In this document: piece after piece, positions 9,362 through 18,379 of the stretch
Numbering within the stretch: position 1 is the stretch's first letter
Layout of the letters: the number at the start of each line of letters is the position of its first letter
Assembly: GCA_944383695.1 (NCBI GenBank)
Contig: CALWQP010000001.1
Span: 1-64,000 of the forward strand
Direction: 5' to 3'
Source: an uncultured Mediterraneibacter sp.
Lineage (GTDB): Bacteria; Bacillota; Clostridia; Lachnospirales; Lachnospiraceae
Length of the DNA stretch: 64,000 nt
Notes under the pieces: model-generated
Told to the model about the DNA's origin: nothing
Database searches by the model: none
What the model saw: the letters and a program-made list of their open reading frames with translations, nothing else
Program-made: the position numbers and the translations under genes

Positions 9362-11257
9362 TCAGTCCGCATTGCTCGCCGCAATCTTCACCCGGCTCCA
9401 CAGGTCGCTGATGATCTTCTTCGTATTTTCATTGTAAACGAACACTTCATCATTCTCGTTGTCCGTCCGGGGGATATAGGCATTGATCCCTTCGTAGTCG
9501 CCGCCTTCGCCGGAAAGCACATCCATGACCTCCTGATTGGCGGACGTATACCCCACGTAGCTGGAGTTGTCGTAAGCACCGTCATAATCGCTGGCAAAAT
9601 TGATAAACGCGTGTGCCAGTTCCGGGTTCTGTGCATTTTTCGGGATCACCATGGCGTCTGACCACAGATTTGTCCCTGTTTCCGGCATGTAGTATCCCAT
9701 GTTTTCATTTTCCGCCATGACATACGTAGCATCCCCGGAGTAGATCAGCCCCAGTGCTTTCCTTCCCTGCGCCATGTTGTCGATGATCTCGTCTGTCACG
9801 ATCTCCGTGTCCATTGTCTCCACACACTGTACCAGCCATTCATAGGCCTCCTGGAGTTCCGCATCATTCTCCGTATTCATGGAATATCCGAGCGCTTTCA
9901 GCGCCATCATAAAGGAATCCCTTTCTGAATCGTACAGATAGACGTCTCCTTTATACTTTTCATCCAAAAAGATATTATATCCTTCTTTCTCCAGATCTTT
10001 GACATCTACCTTTGTCTTATCATAAACGATACCCACGGTTCCCCAGAAATACGGCACAGAATAGTCGTTATCCGGATCGTAAGGCAGCCCCTTCACATCA
10101 TCTGCCAGCTTATCCATGCAGTCCAACTTGGATTTGTCAAGTTTCTGCAGATAGCCTTCCTCGATCAGCCGCTGGATCATGTAATCGCTGGGCACGAGGA
10201 TATCATAGGGCTCTCCGTTCGCCACTTTGATATACATCTGCTCATTGGAGTCAAAGTTCTCCATTACGACTTTTGCCCCGGTCTCTTCCTCAAAATCACG
10301 GATAATGTTCTCGCCGGTGTACTCTCCCCAGTTATAAATATGGAGCGTCTGCCCTTCAAAAGGTCTGTCCCCGGTTCCTTTTCCTCCCTGGTACACCGCC
10401 AGGGCTGCGATAATGACCGCAAGGCATCCCGCTGCTGCCGGGACAAACCGCTTCCGTCTCCCCAGCTCGGACCTTGCGCTCTTCTTTGCCGCGATCAGCG
10501 GAGCAATATTCACGATCAGCAATACGATCGTAATGATCACTACTACAAGGGTGGACACCGCGTTAATGCTCGGATTGACCCTTTTGCTCATCGTATACAC
10601 AACAATGCTCAGATTCTTTACGCCCTGCCCGGTCACAAAATAGGAGATGATAAAATCATCCACGGACATGGTAAACGCGATCAGCGCGCCCGAGACGATG
10701 CCCGGCGTGATCTGCGGGACGATCACTTTTGTCAGCGCCTTCCACGGAGTCGCTCCCAGATCCATGGCCGCGTCTGCCAGGTTCGGGTCCAGCGCCCGGA
10801 TTTTCGGCATGACAGACAGGATGACATACGGGATGCAGAACGCAATATGCGCCAGCAGCATGGTCACATACCCTTTCTCCACCTGAAAGGTAATAAACAG
10901 GAGCATGAAACCGATGGCTGTCACGATCTCCGGATTCATCATGGGAAGATTATCCACCTGCTCCATGATATTGCGGATGATCTTCCTGGAACTGCTCAGC
11001 CCGATGGCTGCGATCGTACCCACAAATGTGGAGATCAATGTCGCCAGTATCGCAACGCTGAAGGTGGTATAGAGCGCTGTCATCATGTCGCTTGATTCCA
11101 GCATATGTTCGTACCAGCGAAGCGAGAACCCTGTAAAACTGGTCAGCGATTTGCTCTCATTAAAAGAGAACACCACCATATAGATGATGGGAAGATAAAA
11201 AAACGCAATCATAAGAATCATCAGTATCTTCCCAAAGGGACGTCTGTTCTTTTTCAT
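9362..11257 (-). CDS. potCD: Polyamine ABC transporter, permease fused to substrate-binding protein (PotC-PotD)
   Basis: 631 residues in two parts. Residues 1-270 form a PotC-like permease with six helices and the EAA loop DAAMDLGATPWKALTKVIVPQITPGI that contacts the ATPase. After a hydrophobic segment (about 278-295, AGCLAVIIAALAVYQ) comes a complete PotD-like binding protein starting QTLHIYNWGEYTGENIIRDFEEETG and containing the DYMIQRLIEEGYLQKLD family block. The last helix would tether the receptor outside the membrane, so no separate lipoprotein is needed. The start overlaps potB by 4 nt. Spermidine or putrescine is the likely ligand by family. Confidence 0.92.
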   Translation of the reverse strand: MKKNRRPFGKILMILMIAFFYLPIIYMVVFSFNESKSLTSFTGFSLRWYEHMLESSDMMTALYTTFSVAILATLISTFVGTIAAIGLSSSRKIIRNIMEQVDNLPMMNPEIVTAIGFMLLFITFQVEKGYVTMLLAHIAFCIPYVILSVMPKIRALDPNLADAAMDLGATPWKALTKVIVPQITPGIVSGALIAFTMSVDDFIISYFVTGQGVKNLSIVVYTMSKRVNPSINAVSTLVVVIITIVLLIVNIAPLIAAKKSARSELGRRKRFVPAAAGCLAVIIAALAVYQGGKGTGDRPFEGQTLHIYNWGEYTGENIIRDFEEETGAKVVMENFDSNEQMYIKVANGEPYDILVPSDYMIQRLIEEGYLQKLDKSKLDCMDKLADDVKGLPYDPDNDYSVPYFWGTVGIVYDKTKVDVKDLEKEGYNIFLDEKYKGDVYLYDSERDSFMMALKALGYSMNTENDAELQEAYEWLVQCVETMDTEIVTDEIIDNMAQGRKALGLIYSGDATYVMAENENMGYYMPETGTNLWSDAMVIPKNAQNPELAHAFINFASDYDGAYDNSSYVGYTSANQEVMDVLSGEGGDYEGINAYIPRTDNENDEVFVYNENTKKIISDLWSRVKIAASNAD

Positions 11258-12096
11258 GCTCTCGCCCCCTTTCCACCCTGGTTACGGATCTCGATCCTGC
11301 GCACTGCCATCATCAGAAGCATCATGATGACCGCGATGATCATGGAAATGGCGCTTCCGAAGTTCCACTCTCCCACCGTGATGAACTGGTTCTCGATCAT
11401 ATTTCCGATCAGGAAATACTGGCCTCCTCCCAGGAGTTTTGGGATGAAGAAAGAGCTTACCGCCGGCAGGAATACAAGCGTGATCCCATTGATCACTCCC
11501 GGCAGGGACAAAGGGAGCGTCACCCTCCGGAATGTCTGCACCGGATCAGCTCCCAGGTCTGCGCTGGCCTCCAGCAGAGAATGGTCCATCTTGGTCAGGG
11601 ACGTGTGTATCTGGAGGATCATAAACGGCAGGAAATTGTACACCATGCCAAGCAGCACAGAGCCTTCCGTATACAAAAGCTCCATATCCCCCAGCCCGAA
11701 AAATCCCAGGAGCCGCTGGACAATACCGCCCTCGCTCAGGATCCCGATCCACGCGTAGGTGCGCACGAGCATATTGATCCACATGGGGAGCGTGATGCAC
11801 AGGATCAGGACATTCTGTGCTTTCTCACTGCACTTTGAGATAAAATATGCCGCCGGATATCCCAGGATCAGGCAGATCAGCGTCGTCTTCACCGCAATGG
11901 CAATCGATCTCCACAGGATCAGAAGGAAGTCCGGGTCCGTAAAAAATTTGATATAGTGATCCAGTGTAAAAGAAAATGAAATAATGCTGTTTCCCTGTTC
12001 CATGACAGAATACAGCGCGATGAGCACCATGGGAAGGACCAGCATCAGCGCCGCCCACACAACATACGGCAGCGCAAGCTTTGAAAACCGCTTCAT
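11254..12096 (-). CDS. potB: Polyamine ABC transporter permease PotB
   Basis: 280 residues, six membrane helices and the EAA motif region LEASADLGADPVQTFRRVTLPLSLPGVI. It pairs with the PotC half of the downstream fusion to form the membrane channel. The start is directly adjacent to the potA stop, with GGAGGTATTTTAG placing the ribosome binding site inside the end of potA. The 3' end overlaps potCD. Confidence 0.93.
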   Translation of the reverse strand: MKRFSKLALPYVVWAALMLVLPMVLIALYSVMEQGNSIISFSFTLDHYIKFFTDPDFLLILWRSIAIAVKTTLICLILGYPAAYFISKCSEKAQNVLILCITLPMWINMLVRTYAWIGILSEGGIVQRLLGFFGLGDMELLYTEGSVLLGMVYNFLPFMILQIHTSLTKMDHSLLEASADLGADPVQTFRRVTLPLSLPGVINGITLVFLPAVSSFFIPKLLGGGQYFLIGNMIENQFITVGEWNFGSAISMIIAVIMMLLMMAVRRIEIRNQGGKGARA

Positions 12097-13674
12097 CTAA
12101 AATACCTCCCTGGACATAACATGGATATCCTCGGGGAAGAACGTAAGCCCTACCTCCCGGCCTTCCTCAACATAGTCAGTGGTGTGTATCTTGAATTCCC
12201 GCCCTGTAGTGGAGAAGGTAATCCTGTACACGCCTTCTTTTACGTCTTCAGGTTCAAAATCATAATCCACGCTCAGGTCAATGCTCACATCCTCATCACT
12301 CAGCTTCCATCCCTGGGCTCCTGCCCATGTCTTCAGGTCCGTGTCAAGCGCCTGGGACTCTGTGATCTCGTCCACAGTCTTAAAGAAGTTAAACGCCATA
12401 ACACCCTCGTTCGCCTTTTCATTCTTGACAAAGGGCTGGTCCACCACATGAATAGTCCGTTCCACGCTCGTACCGTTGCCAGTGGAGAATACGACCGGAT
12501 ATGCGCCTTCTTCTTTGGACAGGTCATACTCTACCTTTGCGATGGAAATAAACTCATCGCTCTGCGGATCCCATGCCTGTGCATTGGAGAGGGCGATGAT
12601 CTCCTTATCGTTTAATTCCTCCACGTCGTCAATATCCACAAAGAAGTCACTTGCGCTGATCTTCTCTTTTCCGTCCTCACTTGTCACGTCCTGGTTGCGG
12701 ATGACGCGCATATTCACCGTCACGCTTGTGCCGGGAACGGTCTCCACCATGATCTCATAGTGCACGCCTTTGAAGAGGACGCTTAAGACCTCCCCTGTCA
12801 TTTTTCCGTCTTTTACATCAACGATATCAATATCCTCCGGCCGGATGACCACGTCCACAGGCTCGTTCTCTTTAAAGCCAAAGTCCACACAGTCAAAGGT
12901 AATATCATCAAATCGCACCTTATAGTCCTCCAGCATGACCGCGGGGATGATATTGCTCTCTCCGATGAAATTCGCCACATAGCGGTTCGCCGGTTCATTA
13001 TAAATATCCTGCGGGCTGCCTACCTGCTGGATCTCTCCGTTTTTCATAACAACGATCTTGTCAGACATGGTGAGCGCCTCTTCCTGGTCATGGGTGACAA
13101 AGATAAAGGTAATGCCCACCTCCTGCTGGATCCGCTTCAGTTCATACTGCATCTCCTTGCGCAGCTTTAAGTCCAGCGCTGCCAGGGGCTCGTCAAGAAG
13201 GAGCACCTTGGGCTCGTTGACCAGAGCCCGGGCGATAGCCACGCGCTGCTGCTGCCCGCCGGAGAGAAGGGTCGTGTTCTTGTCCTCATATCCTTCCAGA
13301 CCGATGAGCTTGAGCATCTTCATCACCTTCTGATCAATGACATCCTTGCTCACCTTCTTGATCTTCAGCCCAAAGGCAATATTCTCATACACGCTCAGGT
13401 GAGGGAACAGGGCGTATTTCTGGAACACCGTATTCAGCTCCCTCTCGTAAGGAGGCTTTTTGCTGATTTCATCCCCATCAAAGATCACACTTCCCTCGTC
13501 CGCGTCCAGGAAGCCTCCCAGGATGCGCAGAAGCGTTGTCTTTCCGCATCCGCTGGGACCGAGCAGAGTCACAAATTCATTTTCATAAATATCAAGATTG
13601 ACACCCTTTAGAACGATCTGACCGTCAAAACTCTTTACAATATTCCGGAATTCTATCAATTTTTTCTCTTCCAT
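12097..13674 (-). CDS. potA: Polyamine ABC transporter ATPase PotA with a long insert in its regulatory domain
   Basis: 525 residues, about 150 more than usual. The start at 13674 follows AAGGAGG. The nucleotide-binding domain is complete: Walker [10 protein letters not shown] 39-47, Q85, LSGGQ 137-141, Walker B LLLDEP near 158-163, H195. The C-terminal TOBE domain starts normally ([14 protein letters not shown] 300-312) and ends normally ([12 protein letters not shown] to PEDIHVM 494-520). Between the halves lie about 180 residues with two Ig-like repeats, each ending in a [12 protein letters not shown] or [12 protein letters not shown] strand. Such repeats are common in surface proteins but odd in a cytoplasmic ATPase. 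Confidence 0.92.
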   Translation of the reverse strand: MEEKKLIEFRNIVKSFDGQIVLKGVNLDIYENEFVTLLGPSGCGKTTLLRILGGFLDADEGSVIFDGDEISKKPPYERELNTVFQKYALFPHLSVYENIAFGLKIKKVSKDVIDQKVMKMLKLIGLEGYEDKNTTLLSGGQQQRVAIARALVNEPKVLLLDEPLAALDLKLRKEMQYELKRIQQEVGITFIFVTHDQEEALTMSDKIVVMKNGEIQQVGSPQDIYNEPANRYVANFIGESNIIPAVMLEDYKVRFDDITFDCVDFGFKENEPVDVVIRPEDIDIVDVKDGKMTGEVLSVLFKGVHYEIMVETVPGTSVTVNMRVIRNQDVTSEDGKEKISASDFFVDIDDVEELNDKEIIALSNAQAWDPQSDEFISIAKVEYDLSKEEGAYPVVFSTGNGTSVERTIHVVDQPFVKNEKANEGVMAFNFFKTVDEITESQALDTDLKTWAGAQGWKLSDEDVSIDLSVDYDFEPEDVKEGVYRITFSTTGREFKIHTTDYVEEGREVGLTFFPEDIHVMSREVF

Positions 13675-13997
13675 CCCGTACTCTCCTCCTTTTTCCTCTC
13701 CGCAGCGTATTTCCTGCACAGTATCAAACTTACCTGTGTAAATAGAAATAAAACACAGGAACAAACGCATTTTATGCATCCGCCCTGTGTATTTCACAAT
13801 GTAGGCTCTATCTGCTTTCCATACATAGAGCATGGTAGCACAGAACCACTTATAGTTCAAGAAAAACCCGGTGATTTTTCTGCTGTATATCTCATCCCTT
13901 TCATCAGATTGCTGTCTTCTCCAGCCAGCCGGTATTCATACCCCACACCTGCATTTTGATGAGGCTCTGTCATATTGCCCCTCTCTGTGATGCCGCA
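13675..13997. other. pot operon leader with small ORF
   Basis: 323 bases without a recognised gene. On the minus strand, a 38-codon frame from 13973 to 13857 ([20 protein letters not shown]...) has a GAGAGGGG ribosome binding site and could be a leader peptide or a gene remnant; I do not recognise it. A possible promoter, TTGAAC (13860-13855) and TACCAT (13837-13832) with 17 bases between, overlaps its stop codon and would start the pot transcript about 150 nt before potA. Both calls are weak. Confidence 0.3.
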
Positions 13998-14441
13998 TTA
14001 TGAGTCCCAAGGGCTCTGTTCCCAGCACATGAAATACTCTATTTCGCCAGTATTTTCATCCACAGTTTCCTCAACGATCTGGAATCCCTCTCTCTGATAG
14101 AAACGTACTGCCCCCATATTCCGCGCATATACATTTAAGGTCAGCTTCCTCTTCTCCTCCTTCACGCGGTCCAGAAGCCGCTTTCCAATCCCCCGGCCCT
14201 GAGCCTCTCTCCAAACAAAAATGCCTGCAATATATTCCTGATCCAGTCCGATAAAGCCCTGGAGCTCATTTTTATCCTCACCTATATATACATACACTTC
14301 CGCCTGGGAGATCATTTCTCTTACTGCGTCATAATTTGCCTTCCAATATTCCGGCGGGATAAAATCATGGGCTTTCAGATTTGTATCCAGCCAGATCTCC
14401 GCAACTCTGTCTATATCTTTTTTGTGCAATTCTCTGATCAT
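13998..14441 (-). CDS. GNAT-family N-acetyltransferase
   Basis: 147 residues. The N-terminus MIRELHKKDIDRVAEIWLDTNLKAHDFIP and the acetyl-CoA loop REAQGRGIGKRLLDRVKE, followed by LNVYARNMGAVRFYQREGFQ, match the YjaB/YiaC-like group of small GNAT acetyltransferases. The substrate cannot be deduced. It lies just downstream of a broken gene remnant and the tag gene, on the same strand, so it may be part of the cupin-tag transcript. Confidence 0.85.
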   Translation of the reverse strand: MIRELHKKDIDRVAEIWLDTNLKAHDFIPPEYWKANYDAVREMISQAEVYVYIGEDKNELQGFIGLDQEYIAGIFVWREAQGRGIGKRLLDRVKEEKRKLTLNVYARNMGAVRFYQREGFQIVEETVDENTGEIEYFMCWEQSPWDS

Positions 14442-14638
14442 AGTCCGACTTTCCTTTCAGATGCCTTACATCTGGTTCATAATAGTCAAAGCGTCAGTCT
14501 CCGATCAGCGGCGCATACCAGACGTCTTCCTCTGGAATAATATCACTGCGGCTTTCGCTCAATAAAGCCTTTACAAACTCATCCGTTTTCTGTTCCTTTC
14601 CATCATAACTTTCCTTACTCCTTATCTCTTCTCTTATG
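14442..14638 (-). pseudogene. N-terminal remnant of an unrecognised small protein gene
   Basis: Between tag and the GNAT gene the minus strand reads KTDEFVKALLSESRSDIIPE then EDVWYAPLIGD, stop, RFDYYEPDVRHLKG. The pattern of a short helix followed by PLIGDW-FDYY resembles the start of a small lipocalin-like family in Lachnospiraceae, with the expected tryptophan codon read as TGA. The frame then runs straight into the start of the GNAT gene, so the body of the protein is deleted. I infer a decayed gene; the family name is uncertain. Confidence 0.35.
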
Positions 14639-15214
14639 GATCGCTTCCGATACTTCCAGAAGCTCCGTATACCTAAAACAGGATTCGAGATGGTCATTGA
14701 TGATCCCGCACGCCTGAAGATGGGAATAAACTGTAACCGAACCCATGTATTTCATGCCTCTCTTTTTCAAATCCCCGCTCACCTTATCCGAAAGACCGTT
14801 CCTTGCGGGGATCTCCCCGCTCTGATGCCCATTATAAAGATAGGTTTTTCCCTTTGTGAAGCTCCAGATGTATTCACTGAAAGAGCCGAACTCCTCTCTG
14901 ATCTTCTGAAAACATCGGGCATTATGTATCACAGCTTCAATCTTCCTCTTGGACCGGATCATCCCGTCCGTGTTCATGATCCGTTCAATATCACCCTCGC
15001 CGTACTCTGCCACTTTATCAAAGTCAAAGTTGTCAAAGCAGTTTCTGAAAATCTCCCGCTTCTGTATCATCATATTCCAGTTCAGTCCGCACTGCATGAC
15101 TTCCATCATCAGGAACTCGAACTGCTTCTGATCATCGTGAAGCGGCACGCCCCACTCTTCATCGTGGTAGCGGATCATCTTGTCATTGCACATGCACCAG
15201 GGACATCTGTTCAT
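14615..15214 (-). CDS. tag: DNA-3-methyladenine glycosylase I
   Basis: 199 residues. It begins MNRCPWCMCNDKMIRYHDEEWGVP, the zinc-binding and active-site start of Tag proteins, followed by the FEFLMMEVMQCGLNW block and the C-terminal region containing MKYMGSVTVYSHLQACGIINDH, which provides the second part of the zinc snap (His). It excises 3-methyladenine from alkylated DNA. The gene follows the cupin gene by 14 nt and precedes a gene remnant. Confidence 0.93.
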   Translation of the reverse strand: MNRCPWCMCNDKMIRYHDEEWGVPLHDDQKQFEFLMMEVMQCGLNWNMMIQKREIFRNCFDNFDFDKVAEYGEGDIERIMNTDGMIRSKRKIEAVIHNARCFQKIREEFGSFSEYIWSFTKGKTYLYNGHQSGEIPARNGLSDKVSGDLKKRGMKYMGSVTVYSHLQACGIINDHLESCFRYTELLEVSEAIHKRRDKE

Positions 15215-15228
15215 TTTAACGACCTCCT

Positions 15229-15558
15229 TTACCGCTCAACCACGACTGTGAGCATAACCAGATCTTCATCTCCGGTGTTGAAGATACTATGTGCGGATCC
15301 CTTTTTGCAGACATGGCAGGTTCCCGCTGACAAGTTTTCCTCTTTTCCGTCACAAATGGCTTTCCCATTTCCGGAAATGATATAATTAATGTCATCGCTG
15401 GTCTCATGTCTGTGCATGCCGATAGAGCCGCCTGCATGGATCCTGCACGGTATGATCTTTCCTGCGTCGCTCATGTACATCCTGGCGGACATTTCACCTG
15501 TGCCTCCGTTCATTCCCGGCGTCTTTATCTCTTTTATTGTATTAAAATCAATAAGCAT
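15229..15558 (-). CDS. Small cupin-domain protein
   Basis: 109 residues forming a single cupin barrel. The metal-binding motif 1 appears as GGSIGMHRHETSDDINYIISG, and motif 2 includes CHVCKKGSAHSIFN. Such proteins bind a metal and act as small enzymes or sensors; the substrate is unknown. It is the first gene of a short unit with tag. Confidence 0.85.
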   Translation of the reverse strand: MLIDFNTIKEIKTPGMNGGTGEMSARMYMSDAGKIIPCRIHAGGSIGMHRHETSDDINYIISGNGKAICDGKEENLSAGTCHVCKKGSAHSIFNTGDEDLVMLTVVVER

Positions 15559-15742
15559 GTTAAAGCTCTCCTCTCCAACTTAGTCACTTCTGATTTTTAT
15601 CCTAATTATATCAGCCGTCTTCCGCATCTTCAACAGCGCTGCCGCCATATTTCATTTGATCCAGATTCAATTATTTCATATCCCGGATGGATTTCATCCG
15701 GCGCTCATCTGAATATCACCGTCCATCTCGGACAGATATCCA

Positions 15743-15847
15743 ATGAAAAAGGACTTAAAAATTCAGGAAAATAAAAATGATCTGATCATAAAGGCCGCAT
15801 CAGATCCGGAATACCGCGAATCTCTTTATAAACAATACGAAATCTGA
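15743..15847 (+). CDS. 34-codon ORF resembling a nitrile-hydratase-type leader peptide
   Basis: In the 500-base gap 15559-16062 the plus strand has ATG at 15743 and reads MKKDLKIQEN, then KNDLIIKAASDPEYRESLYK, QYEI, stop. The LIxKAxxDPEFRxxL pattern is typical of NHLP leader peptides of ribosomal natural products. No core peptide, modifying enzyme or good ribosome binding site is adjacent, so it may be a fragment or chance. The rest of 15559-15742 shows nothing I can name. Confidence 0.25.
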   Translation: MKKDLKIQENKNDLIIKAASDPEYRESLYKQYEI

Positions 15848-15898
15848 TACTTTCTGAAGGGCAGACACATATTGCTGATCTGTATGATAAAATCTAAA

Positions 15899-15937
15899 AA
15901 TGGACAGAAACCGTATTTCCGTCTTCTCTGTCCAATT
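15899..15937. terminator. Bidirectional intrinsic terminator
   Basis: An 8-bp inverted repeat (TGGACAGA ... TCTGTCCA) is followed by ATTTTTT on the plus strand and ATTTTT on the minus strand. It lies downstream of the minus-strand ABC transporter unit and could end that transcript. Confidence 0.5.
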
Positions 15938-15940
15938 TTT

Positions 15941-16050
15941 TGTTACAGTTCACACCTAACCGCCGCCCGCATGCGCACTCGTCGCGCTGACGCGCTCCAG
16001 TTCCGCACTTCGTGCTAAGACTGCTTATGTGGGCGGTGTGAACTGTAACA
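15941..16050. repeat. 110-nt palindromic intergenic element
   Basis: The two ends, TGTTACAGTTCACAC (15941-15955) and GTGTGAACTGTAACA (16036-16050), are perfect inverted repeats. The next segment, CCGCCCGCAT against ATGTGGGCGG, extends the stem with one mismatch. The interior is unusually GC- and CG-rich compared with the flanks. The form suggests a mobile palindromic repeat (REP or MITE-like) or a large 3' hairpin of the ABC transporter transcript, which ends 12 nt away. Confidence 0.5.
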
Positions 16051-16062
16051 CTTTTTTCTCCC

Positions 16063-17634
16063 TCAGGTTCTCAGTCTGAACGTCTTCGGCGCAAACCGAT
16101 ACACAAGAATACATGCCGCAACAGAATAGACCACGCAGAACGCGATGCAGGCGATCCCGAATACCAAAATCGGCATCCTGACCCGCATCAGGAAGAAGCA
16201 GACCAGATAGGTGACAGAGAGAATGACCTGATACATGCCGCTTTTCATCTCTGTTCCAGCATTATACGGCTGAAGCAGATAATAGATCGTCAGGTAATGG
16301 ATAGAGAAAAACAGGCTCATGCAGAGGATCGACACAAACAATACCACATAATTCAACAGATTCTCCGTCCCACCGGAAACATACAGGATCACGGACAGAC
16401 CGGCACCGATCACAACAGCAGGAAGGGCATTTATCTTCATGATCTCCCGCAGCCGGATCCGGAACAGTTTTAGTATGAAGCGGGGCTCCTTATAAAAGGA
16501 ATACGTCAGCAGGCTGTGGTCGCAGTTCATGAACAGAGCCCTTGTAAACCCGGTCCCCCGGTTGATCGCATACATGATAAAAGTAAAATATGGAAGCCAT
16601 GTCATGATAAGTTCATTGACATCTTTTCCCGCCTCCGGCACAAGCGATAACGCAATGACCGCCGCGCAGCTTAATAGGAAGCATATCCCGGCAATACGGA
16701 TCGTAGATTTCCAGAGAATCTTCCTGTGCCGTTTGATAAAAAGCTCGTTTAAGTATTCAAATCCTCTGCGTTTACTTGTAATGGAAATATCTGTGGAAAT
16801 CGATTTGTCGCTCGCTGTCCTGGCCGCCTGTTTTACCACATCCATCTGGTTTGTAACCTGGACCAGCAGCTCCTGATTGACTTCCCGGTAATGCCCGAAA
16901 GATATGATCTTCCGGATACTGAAAATCCCGGCCAGGATAAACAGAAACATTACAGCCATGGATACCCCAGCCGGGAGAACTGCGCCGGCGGCAGGAAGGG
17001 CATAGGCAAGTGCCACCAGGACTGCCGCAAATATCCAGAGATGTTTTCTTATCTTATTTTCATTATAGACAAATCCTTTTCTCTCATAATCCCACAGAGA
17101 ATACGCAGCCACCGCTATCTTGATCCCTGCCACGGAAAATGGGATCAGGATACAGAACCAGAGCGGCACATCCCTCTGTATTCCAAATATAATAGAAAAC
17201 GGCAAAAAACCGGCAAGCACCTTTAGGATTGCATATCCATAGTTAACCAGCGTATATTCCCGGGCATTCATGCGAAGCTGAATTATGGCGTAATACTTAT
17301 CCCGGGTCGGATTGAACATGCTTGTATTCATATACGCGCCGATGACTGTCAAAAAAAGCAGGATGTGCAGGAACACCTGATCCGCCGGAGCATTTTTGTA
17401 CAGCATCCCAATACCACAGATCATGGTAATGAAATATAAAAATTTACCCAGGAAAACTGAGATGACCTCCCATATCACAGAAATGATATTTGCAAAAATC
17501 TTCAGCTCTCTCACGCCGTACAGAGCATCCGGCAGAATCTTCTTAACCAGCGGGATCTGCTTGAGGGCAAAAAGGATGCTATTTACCCGGTATGTATTTT
17601 TCAATGAAAAAGAAAGACGTAATGTTTTATACAT
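16063..17634 (-). CDS. ABC transporter permease
   Basis: 523 residues with about ten to twelve hydrophobic segments. I chose the ATG at 17634 (MYKTLRLSFSLKN), which overlaps the ATPase gene by 8 nt; the longer open frame has no start signal. It has no receptor or EAA loop, so an ABC-2-type exporter or bacteriocin/lipid transporter permease is likely. It forms a unit with the ATPase and the GPP34 protein upstream. The substrate is unknown. Confidence 0.8.
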   Translation of the reverse strand: MYKTLRLSFSLKNTYRVNSILFALKQIPLVKKILPDALYGVRELKIFANIISVIWEVISVFLGKFLYFITMICGIGMLYKNAPADQVFLHILLFLTVIGAYMNTSMFNPTRDKYYAIIQLRMNAREYTLVNYGYAILKVLAGFLPFSIIFGIQRDVPLWFCILIPFSVAGIKIAVAAYSLWDYERKGFVYNENKIRKHLWIFAAVLVALAYALPAAGAVLPAGVSMAVMFLFILAGIFSIRKIISFGHYREVNQELLVQVTNQMDVVKQAARTASDKSISTDISITSKRRGFEYLNELFIKRHRKILWKSTIRIAGICFLLSCAAVIALSLVPEAGKDVNELIMTWLPYFTFIMYAINRGTGFTRALFMNCDHSLLTYSFYKEPRFILKLFRIRLREIMKINALPAVVIGAGLSVILYVSGGTENLLNYVVLFVSILCMSLFFSIHYLTIYYLLQPYNAGTEMKSGMYQVILSVTYLVCFFLMRVRMPILVFGIACIAFCVVYSVAACILVYRFAPKTFRLRT

Positions 17635-18334
17635 GTTCTTCCTCCCGCAGCGCCGCAATGATCTTCTCCTTAAATTCCCGGCTGTCCAGATTGGATTTTT
17701 CCACCACTTCCAGTTCTCCATGGCTGAGAAGTACGATCACGTCACACAGATCCAGCGCCAGGTCCATAATATGGGTAGAGAAAATGGTGATCCGGCCGTC
17801 TTTCAATGACCGGAGGAGCTGTTTCATCTCTTCCGCCACCACCACATCCAGTGAAGTCAGCGGTTCGTCGAGCAAAAGGATTTTCGGTTCTGCAATGATA
17901 TTGACAAGCATCTGCATCTTATTTTTCATCCCATGGGAATAATCTTTCATCAGTTTATCCCGGTCTTGGGGTTCAATGCTCATAAAATCAAAATATTCAT
18001 CAATGCTCTTCGCCTCTCTGATAGAATCCGCGTTAATATCCAGAAAAAACTTCAGGAACTCGCGTCCGGTCAGGAATTCCGGCACAGCGGGCATTGACAG
18101 TACATATCCGATATCCTCCGGCTCTACTTCCCGGCGGGTTCCGTTTTCTTCCAGGCAAAAACTACCGCCATCCGCCTTGATATCCCGGTTGATACAGTTA
18201 AACAGCGTGGTCTTTCCCGCGCCGTTTCGCCCCAGAAGACCATAGATCTTTCCCTCTTCAAAAGTAAAATCAATATCTTTCAGTACTTCCTTCTTATCAA
18301 AATGTTTCTCCAGATGTTCAATGATAAATCTCAT
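17627..18334 (-). CDS. ABC transporter ATP-binding protein
   Basis: 235 residues. Walker A GLLGRNGAGKTTLF, Walker B ILLLDEPLTSLD and the H-loop STHIMD are present. The signature motif is atypical, YSHGMKNKM in place of LSGGQ, as in many ABC-2-type export ATPases. The ATG at 18334 has GAGGG 8 nt upstream; a GTG at 18370 is the alternative. It partners the overlapping permease. Confidence 0.9.
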   Translation of the reverse strand: MRFIIEHLEKHFDKKEVLKDIDFTFEEGKIYGLLGRNGAGKTTLFNCINRDIKADGGSFCLEENGTRREVEPEDIGYVLSMPAVPEFLTGREFLKFFLDINADSIREAKSIDEYFDFMSIEPQDRDKLMKDYSHGMKNKMQMLVNIIAEPKILLLDEPLTSLDVVVAEEMKQLLRSLKDGRITIFSTHIMDLALDLCDVIVLLSHGELEVVEKSNLDSREFKEKIIAALREEEHV

Positions 18335-18379
18335 GTCTTTTCCCTCATCTTTTATATTGATTGTTTCCACATGACTGCC

